10,475 nt of DNA from Pseudomonadota bacterium (lineage in GTDB: Bacteria; Pseudomonadota; Alphaproteobacteria; Rhizobiales; Hyphomicrobiaceae). The position numbers and the translations under genes were made by a program. Within the stretch, counting starts at the first letter, position 1; each line of letters opens with the position of its first letter. The notes below the pieces were generated by a model, which searched no databases, was not told where the DNA came from, and was given only the letters and a program-made list of their open reading frames with translations. Positions 6,118 through 10,475 of this stretch are shown piece by piece. Where the stretch lies: positions 1-10,475 of the forward strand of contig JAEWCT010000027.1 of assembly GCA_023390485.1 (NCBI GenBank). Reading direction: 5' to 3'.

Positions 6118-7938
6118 TTATGGGAGAGCGAACACGGTGAGCGAGCCACCGAGGTTCGTGTACTCCGAAAGACCGGCGTAGCCACCGACAGCACCGAGAC
6201 CATCGGTCGGGTTCGTCAAGCCAGCAGCAAGACCGATACCGGCCCAACCACCAACGCCCGAGAAGATGCCAACGTACTGCTTACCGCCGTGGCTGTAAGT
6301 CATAGCGTTGCCGATGATGCCCGACGGCGTCTTGAACTTGAAGAGCTCCTTGCCATCCTTCTGGTCGACGGCTTTGAAGTAGCCTTCGAGCGTGCCGTAG
6401 AAGGCAACGCCGCCAGCGGTGGTCAGAGCGCCCGACCATACCGAGAACTGCTCAGGCTTCGACCAGACGATCTTGCCCTTTGCACCGTCCCAAGCGATGA
6501 AGTTACCCATACGCTTCGGTTCATCCGGACCCGGGAACATGGACAGCGTGGCGCCGACGTAGGGCTGACCAGCCGTGTACGAAACCTTGAAGGGTTCGTA
6601 GTCCATGCAAACGTGGTTCGTCGGAACATAGAACAAGCCGGTCAGCTTCGAGTACGAAGCCGGCTGCTGGTCCTTAGAACCGAGAGCCGCAGGGCAAACG
6701 CCCTTCGTGTTGACGTCTGCGCCGTTCTTGAACGTCGACATCTTCGCAACGCGGATCGGACGGCCATAGTCCTTAGAGGACTTGTCCATGTCGATGCCGG
6801 TTGCCCAGTTCACGACCGGATCATACTTCTCAGCGACGAGAAGCTCGCCCGTTGCGCGATCCCAGGTGTAGCCGAAGCCGTTACGGTCAAAGTGAGTTGC
6901 CGTTTTACGCTTCGCGCCATCGAAATCGAGCTCAGCGAGGATCGGCTCGTTGATGCCGTCATAGTCCCACTCGTCGAACGGCGTCATCTGGTATGCCCAC
7001 TTGGCAACACCGGTGTCGACGTCACGAGCGAACATGGTCATCGACCACTTCTGGTCGATCGGCTTGCCATCCGGTCCCGCACGCTGTGCAGGGTTCCAGG
7101 TCGAGGGGTTGCCGGTCCCGTAGTAGATCAGGTTGAGTTCCGGATCGAAGGCCATGTAGCCCCAGGTCGAACCGCCACCGATCTTCCACTGATCGCCGTT
7201 CCAGGTCTTGAGCGAGGAGTCCTTGCCGACCGGCTTGCCGAGCGACGTGGTCTTCTCAGGATCGACCAGGATGTCAGAATCCGGGCCCATCGAGTAGGCG
7301 CGCCAGACCTTCTTACCGCTGTTGATGTCGTAGGCGGTGACGTGGCAACGAACGCCGAATTCAGCGCCCGAGATACCGATGATCACCTTGTCCTTCGTGA
7401 CAAGCGGAGCACCCGTGCCCGTCTCGCCCTTCTTCGGATCGCCGTCGACGACCTTCCACAGTTCCTTACCCGTCTTCGCGTCGAGAGCGACGAGCGACGT
7501 GTCGGCCTGGTGGAGGAAGATCTTGCCTTCGGCGTACTGCACGCCACGGTTAACCGTGTCGCAGCACATCACGGGGATGACCGAGGGGTCCTGCTTCGGG
7601 GTATATTTCCAGATGATCTTCTGTTCGTCGGCGAGGTTCAGAGCGAACACAATGTTCGGGAACGCCGAGTGAAGATACATCACGTCGCCAACAACGAGCG
7701 GGCCGCCTTCGTGACCACGAAGAACACCCGTCGAGAACGTCCATGCCACTTTCAGCTGACCAACGTTTTCGGTGTTGATCTGATCCAGGGTCGAATACCG
7801 CGTACCGGCATAATCGCCGGACTGGATGGCCCAGTTATTCGGATCGCTCGACAACTTGGCAACGTCGTCGTTCGCCCAAACGGGCGCCGAGAACGCGGCT
7901 GTTGCGAGCAAACCGTAGGCGAATGCACTTTTGCGCAT
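6118..7938 (-). CDS. xoxF: XoxF, lanthanide-dependent PQQ methanol dehydrogenase
   Basis: XoxF oxidises methanol (to formaldehyde, or on to formate) in the periplasm with PQQ and a lanthanide, passing electrons to XoxG. The product has 606 residues, normal for the family: a signal peptide (1-22, ending VWA) and an eight-bladed quinoprotein propeller. Visible active-site residues are the vicinal disulfide C125-C126, metal ligands E193 (SGAEFGVR) and N277 (GTGNPS), W259 under PQQ, catalytic D325, and D327 in DEWDYDG. The second Asp is the XoxF lanthanide mark; calcium-type MxaF has Ala there. A second disulfide (C415-C444) is likely. The overall sequence resembles the XoxF5 type of Methylobacterium. 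The start is ATG 7938, with GGAGGAAG four bases upstream; the frame extends to 8055, but that would bury the signal peptide. It is the first gene of the block, divergent from the MBL-fold gene. Confidence 0.97.
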   Translation of the reverse strand: MRKSAFAYGLLATAAFSAPVWANDDVAKLSSDPNNWAIQSGDYAGTRYSTLDQINTENVGQLKVAWTFSTGVLRGHEGGPLVVGDVMYLHSAFPNIVFALNLADEQKIIWKYTPKQDPSVIPVMCCDTVNRGVQYAEGKIFLHQADTSLVALDAKTGKELWKVVDGDPKKGETGTGAPLVTKDKVIIGISGAEFGVRCHVTAYDINSGKKVWRAYSMGPDSDILVDPEKTTSLGKPVGKDSSLKTWNGDQWKIGGGSTWGYMAFDPELNLIYYGTGNPSTWNPAQRAGPDGKPIDQKWSMTMFARDVDTGVAKWAYQMTPFDEWDYDGINEPILAELDFDGAKRKTATHFDRNGFGYTWDRATGELLVAEKYDPVVNWATGIDMDKSSKDYGRPIRVAKMSTFKNGADVNTKGVCPAALGSKDQQPASYSKLTGLFYVPTNHVCMDYEPFKVSYTAGQPYVGATLSMFPGPDEPKRMGNFIAWDGAKGKIVWSKPEQFSVWSGALTTAGGVAFYGTLEGYFKAVDQKDGKELFKFKTPSGIIGNAMTYSHGGKQYVGIFSGVGGWAGIGLAAGLTNPTDGLGAVGGYAGLSEYTNLGGSLTVFALP

Positions 7939-8010
7939 CGCGCTTCCTCCATTTTGAGAAAAGTCTTGCCACGCTTGCAAGTCGAACCCGAGAACTCCCG
8001 ATATCTCCTT

Positions 8011-8060
8011 CTCCGATCTTGGGAATTGCGGGATTTTTTCCCGTCTTTGCCCCATCGGAG
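8011..8060 (-). promoter_or_regulatory. Nested hairpin in the xoxF leader
   Basis: CTCCGAT (8011-8017) pairs with ATCGGAG (8054-8060). Inside, after a three-base bulge, GGG pairs with CCC (8021-8023 with 8051-8053). An internal loop leads to CGGGA/TCCCG (8029-8033 with 8039-8043) around a five-base loop. It would lie about 70 bases upstream of the xoxF start. It could act as a protein-binding, stabilising or sensing leader; nothing identifies it as a known riboswitch. Confidence 0.45.
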
Positions 8061-8081
8061 GAGAAGCTCTTCACGAAACCG

Positions 8082-8124
8082 TGTAGAAACCGGTAGCCCT
8101 CGTGAACGGGGGGCATGTAGACAC
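8082..8124. repeat. Paired direct repeats TGTAGAAAC / TGTAGACAC
   Basis: TGTAGAAAC (8082-8090) and TGTAGACAC (8116-8124) match at eight of nine bases and start 34 bases apart, a little over three helical turns. They lie around the candidate xoxF transcription start. A dimeric regulator site is possible; the second copy overlaps the candidate -10 hexamer. Confidence 0.35.
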
Positions 8125-8143
8125 TTTTTTTTTAAGCCCGCAA
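8115..8143 (-). promoter_or_regulatory. Candidate xoxF promoter
   Basis: On the minus strand TTGCGG (8143-8138) and CTACAT (8120-8115) are 17 bases apart, with an A9 tract in the spacer. Neither hexamer is a perfect consensus. If used, it gives a leader of about 170 bases that includes the nested hairpin. Confidence 0.3.
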
Positions 8144-8176
8144 TACGAAGTGCGACACTCATTCGCCTGCGGCAAA

Positions 8177-8194
8177 TTAGGACAATACGACTGA
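8177..8194. promoter_or_regulatory. Shared element, xoxF copy: TTAGGACAA-TAC-GACTGA
   Basis: The same two blocks as upstream of xoxG (6037-6052), here three bases apart instead of one. It lies about 35 bases upstream of the candidate xoxF -35 hexamer, a usual place for an activator site. Confidence 0.45.
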
Positions 8195-8384
8195 CCCAAA
8201 ATATCCCTGTATTTTCCGGGGGTATTTGCGGTGCACCAAAAATGCTGCGGCGCACGTCTAATTGTTTCCGGATGTTAAAAATTAGCCTTTGCGGCGAGCA
8301 TTTCTCGTGCGCTCGTGAAAAGTTGACAGCGAAAGTGCTATTTCGGCTCGTTCATCTTTCGTGATTTTCGTGACTAGAGCCTGT

Positions 8385-9353
8385 ATGCCGCAAATTCCTC
8401 CTTTCGAAGCAAAACCTTCCCGTAAGGACTTCCTTCGCAGCGCAACGTTTGCAGCGCTTCTGCCGCTTTTGCCTCGGCTTTCCCACGCCGAGGCGGAAAA
8501 AATTGGCGTGATCGAGATCGCACCCGGAATTTTCGTCCACGTCGGTAAGTACGAATTGGTTAATAGTGAAAATCGCGGAGATATCTCTAACGCAATCTGC
8601 GTTATCGGCGCCTCGGCTGTCGCCGTCATCGACACGAGCGGCTCCTATGCGGCCGGTAAGGATCTTCATGAGACTATCTCCAAGATTACCGACAAACCCA
8701 TTCGCTACGTGATCAACACGCACATGCATCCCGACCATGTGCTGGGGAACGCCGCATTCAAATCAGGGGGCGTCGAGTTCGTCGGCCATCACAAGCTCCC
8801 TGCGGCGCTGTACGCGCGCAAGGACAGCTATCTGGCGAACGCGCGTCTGCGCGTCGGCGACGCTGCCTTCGCGGGCACTGAAATCATTCCACCGGCGGTG
8901 CTCGTCAATGACCCGCTCGACCTCGATCTCGGCGGCCGGACGTTGACTCTCAAGGCACGCCCGACGGCGCACACCGACAACGACCTGACGATTTTCGATT
9001 CCGCGACGGGCACGTTTTTCCTCGGCGACCTTCTCTTCTCAAATCACATTCCAACGCTCGACGGGTCGATCGTCGGCTGGCTCAATCTCATTCCGGTTCT
9101 GAAGCGGGAAAAAGCCGATCGCGCCGTGCCCGGGCACGGACCGAAGACGATGCCTTGGCCCGATGCGATCGCGCCCGTGGAGCGCTATCTGAATGTTCTA
9201 GCCAGCGACGTTCGCAGGATGATCAAAGACGGCAAGACGATCGAGGAAGCCGTCGCTACCGCCGGACAATCGGAGCGCGGCAAGTGGGCTCTGTTCGACG
9301 AGCATCACCCGCGCAACGTCACGGCAGCCTTCACCGAGCTGGAATGGGAATGA
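8385..9353 (+). CDS. Quinoprotein relay system zinc metallohydrolase (MBL fold, exported)
   Basis: This is a metallo-beta-lactamase-fold hydrolase of the SoxH-related group found next to PQQ dehydrogenase genes. From ATG 8385 it has 322 residues. The export signal at about 1-35 contains SRKDFLR (12-18), close to the twin-arginine pattern but with Lys in the second place, and ends in SHA. Metal-binding residues are present: H113-x-H115-x-D117-H118, H196 in the segment AHTDND, D215 in FLGDLL, and H251 in PGHG. The site therefore looks complete for two zinc ions. The frame opens earlier at GTG 8361, but the ATG gives a cleaner signal; neither has a strong ribosome binding site. It is divergent from xoxF and probably works in the periplasm. 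Its substrate is unknown; repair or processing of quinone cofactor-related compounds is only inference. Confidence 0.85.
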   Translation: MPQIPPFEAKPSRKDFLRSATFAALLPLLPRLSHAEAEKIGVIEIAPGIFVHVGKYELVNSENRGDISNAICVIGASAVAVIDTSGSYAAGKDLHETISKITDKPIRYVINTHMHPDHVLGNAAFKSGGVEFVGHHKLPAALYARKDSYLANARLRVGDAAFAGTEIIPPAVLVNDPLDLDLGGRTLTLKARPTAHTDNDLTIFDSATGTFFLGDLLFSNHIPTLDGSIVGWLNLIPVLKREKADRAVPGHGPKTMPWPDAIAPVERYLNVLASDVRRMIKDGKTIEEAVATAGQSERGKWALFDEHHPRNVTAAFTELEWE

Positions 9354-9361
9354 CGTCTATC

Positions 9362-9383
9362 GGGCCGCAAAAAAATTGCGCCC
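9362..9383. terminator. Bidirectional hairpin between convergent genes
   Basis: GGGC-GCAA pairs with TTGC-GCCC (one bulged C) around an A5 loop, nine bases after the MBL gene stop. No U-run follows on either strand, so termination efficiency is uncertain. Its place between convergent genes supports the call. Confidence 0.4.
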
Positions 9384-9414
9384 GGCGACAGATCCCTGAA
9401 GGGCCGCGCCAGGC

Positions 9415-9439
9415 GCTGAATGTTAGACGCTGAACATTA
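9415..9439. repeat. Imperfect repeat at the 3' end of the small secreted-protein gene
   Basis: GCTGAATGTTA (9415-9425) and GCTGAACATTA (9429-9439) form an imperfect direct repeat. Within it AATGTT and AACATT are also an inverted repeat with an eight-base gap. The second copy includes the stop codon of the neighbouring minus-strand gene. It may form a weak 3' hairpin. Confidence 0.3.
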
Positions 9440-9811
9440 AAAGCAGCGAAGCTCGCCCTCGACTTGCGCGCGTTTCAGGTTTTTCACCTTCTCCTGAAAC
9501 TCCGGCGCTTTGGTCCAGGCGACGTTCTCGCCGCCGCGCAGACCGACGGACATGAGCGTCTCAGCTTCTTCATATTGGCTATACGGCAAAATGTTCGCGA
9601 TCTCGTCGATCGAGCACGAGCACTTCTCGAGAACTTCGCGATTTTGGCCATTCACGGCCATGCACGCATAAACATAATCGGCGCGCGCTGTCGTCGGGTA
9701 GTCGTTCGGCGGCAGCTCCTGCGCCGCGACCCGTCCGGCGGAGGCAGAGATCAGAACTGCCGCCGCTGCAAAAAGTCCGCTGCAAACGCGGGCCGCGAAG
9801 CGCTTTGTCAT
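9437..9811 (-). CDS. Small secreted four-cysteine protein of unknown function
   Basis: I do not recognise this protein. It has 124 residues: a signal peptide over about 1-30 (ending GRVAA) and a mature part of about 94 residues with four cysteines, C50, C64, C66 and C123. The pattern YACMAVNGQN followed by LEKCSCSIDEIA looks like a conserved core. The protein is probably periplasmic and disulfide-bonded; C64-x-C66 could also bind a metal, but no CxxCH heme site is present. AGGAG lies seven bases before the ATG, inside the preceding gene, and the start overlaps that gene's stop as ATGA, so the two are co-translated. Its place near xoxF suggests a link to periplasmic quinoprotein metabolism, by context only. 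Confidence 0.75.
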   Translation of the reverse strand: MTKRFAARVCSGLFAAAAVLISASAGRVAAQELPPNDYPTTARADYVYACMAVNGQNREVLEKCSCSIDEIANILPYSQYEEAETLMSVGLRGGENVAWTKAPEFQEKVKNLKRAQVEGELRCF

Positions 9812-10475
9812 TTCACGTCTCCTACACCATCGAGTGTCGTCGTCTCTTCAAGCGTCGGCGAGTTCTTGTCCGTATTTGTGTACTCCGAAGTCATCTTCGC
9901 GAAGTACCCCGGAATTTTATCCGACAACGCTATTGTAAACGTCGCGCCTTCGAAACCGTTCATCTTTCCTTTTGACGGATCGTTGACGTAGGGCGTCGCG
10001 GTCACCTTGTAGCCCTCGACCGGCTGACCTTTGTAGACGATCGTTGCCGGAGCCATCGTCGCGCCGTCGCCGAGATACTTGCTAAAGGTCCCCTTGAGAT
10101 AGGCGCTGTCGCCACCGGCCAGCATGCGGAAATGCGCAACCGCATTATCCAGGAACACGATGAGCATCGGGTTGCCGTCCATGTCGGTGATCCGCTGCGG
10201 ATCGCGGGCCCTTTCCCCCGAATACATCTGGATCAGCACGTTCTTCTTGCCGGGCGCGCCGTCGCTTTCGATCTTCACGATGATATTGTCGGTAAAGCCC
10301 TCGCCGAGCGCCTTCGGATTGGAAGGCTTGCGCTCAAATTTGTAGACGAGGTCGGTGCCCGGGGCGATCGCGGCAATATGCGGACGATCGAAAAGGATCT
10401 CCGTAAGCTTCGGCGTCTCCGCGGCAGTGGCGCCAAGGGCGCCCAGGCAAATAACCGCGAACGCCGCAATACCGG
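9808..10475 (-). CDS. Exported protein of unknown function (5' end cut by window edge)
   Basis: I do not recognise this protein. The frame is open from the right edge to TGA at 9808, giving 221 visible codons. It begins inside a hydrophobic signal peptide (GIAAFAVICLGALGATAAET), so only a few residues are missing. The GTG at 10278 is an internal codon, not the start: the upstream residues, such as GTDLVYKFERKP and GEGFTDNIIV, continue the same fold. The mature part is rich in Val, Thr, Tyr and Gly with alternating hydrophobic residues, as in an all-beta periplasmic protein, and has no cysteine. It overlaps the four-cysteine gene by four bases (ATGA), so the two form an operon and may act together. 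Confidence 0.75.
   Translation of the reverse strand, partial: GIAAFAVICLGALGATAAETPKLTEILFDRPHIAAIAPGTDLVYKFERKPSNPKALGEGFTDNIIVKIESDGAPGKKNVLIQMYSGERARDPQRITDMDGNPMLIVFLDNAVAHFRMLAGGDSAYLKGTFSKYLGDGATMAPATIVYKGQPVEGYKVTATPYVNDPSKGKMNGFEGATFTIALSDKIPGYFAKMTSEYTNTDKNSPTLEETTTLDGVGDVK

Larger units (their letters stand above)
7939..8384. promoter_or_regulatory. Divergent control region between xoxF and the MBL-fold gene
   Basis: These 446 bases hold no gene that I can support. From the xoxF side they contain the ribosome binding site GGAGGAAG (7942-7949), a nested leader hairpin (8011-8060), two TGTAGA(A/C)AC repeats, a T9 tract at 8125-8133, a candidate minus-strand promoter, the element shared with xoxG, two copies of GTATTT-type repeats (8209-8231), and the palindrome GGTGCACC (8230-8237). 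On the MBL side TTGACA at 8323-8328 is a perfect -35 hexamer, but no good -10 lies 16-18 bases beyond it. Confidence 0.6.

Noticed and set aside
7939..8055. 39-residue N-terminal extension of XoxF from ATG 8055
   Set aside because: It has no ribosome binding site, lies in the structured leader and would bury the signal peptide, whereas ATG 7938 has an excellent GGAGGAAG.
8125..8133. T9 tract read as a plus-strand terminator
   Set aside because: No stable stem directly precedes it and no plus-strand gene ends there; it fits better as the A-rich spacer of a minus-strand promoter.
6289..8364. A 691-codon open frame on the plus strand opposite xoxF
   Set aside because: It is antisense to a complete, unmistakable XoxF, has no ribosome binding site or recognisable domain, and its composition (Arg, Val and Glu-rich) is what GC-biased codons give in the opposite frame.
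10275..10469. Arg/Ser-rich minus-strand frame at the right end
   Set aside because: It overlaps the signal peptide and early mature part of the unknown exported protein, whose frame continues to the window edge.
1..10475. CRISPR arrays, tRNA or rRNA genes, insertion sequences, integrase or attachment sites
   Set aside because: I looked for regularly spaced repeats, cloverleaf-like segments, transposase motifs and terminal inverted repeats and saw none.

Overview
The window looks like chromosomal DNA of a methylotrophic alphaproteobacterium, most likely Hyphomicrobium or a close relative. The evidence is GC-rich coding sequence, a complete XoxF-type (lanthanide-dependent) methanol dehydrogenase with its xoxG and xoxJ partners, and several quinoprotein-associated accessory genes around it. 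The genus is inferred from protein character and gene order, not from a database search.

Layout, left to right. (1) 1-871, minus: the first 290 codons of a transketolase (tkt), cut by the left edge. (2) 1052-2899, minus: a KefB/KefC-like CPA2 cation:proton antiporter with a C-terminal RCK domain, followed by a good intrinsic terminator at 983-1019. (3) 3111-8043, minus: the methanol oxidation block, transcribed in the order xoxF, xoxG, xoxJ, then a secreted CXXCW/rhodanese-like protein. The gaps hold hairpins at 6067-6096, 4820-4849 and 3764-3788. (4) 7939-8384: a divergent 446-base control region with a structured xoxF leader, a candidate promoter and short repeats. (5) 8385-9353, plus: a periplasmic metallo-beta-lactamase-fold hydrolase of the quinoprotein-relay type. 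(6) 9437-10475, minus: two overlapping genes for secreted proteins I do not recognise. The upstream one is cut by the right edge.

How the parts fit. XoxF oxidises methanol in the periplasm with PQQ and a lanthanide. XoxG, a c-type cytochrome, takes the electrons. XoxJ is a periplasmic binding-protein-like partner thought to help make active XoxF. The CXXCW protein and the MBL-fold hydrolase recur beside PQQ dehydrogenases and may help mature or protect them, but their reactions are unknown. The antiporter and transketolase are probably neighbours rather than members of the operon, although Kef-type systems answer electrophile stress, which suits a formaldehyde-producing cell.

The least explained signals are these: a short upstream ORF with a good ribosome binding site whose stop overlaps the xoxG start; a shared TTAGGACAA-N(1-3)-GACTGA element upstream of both xoxF and xoxG; a nested hairpin in the xoxF leader; an unusually long Ala/Pro/Glu-rich linker in XoxG; and the pair of unknown secreted proteins at the right end.
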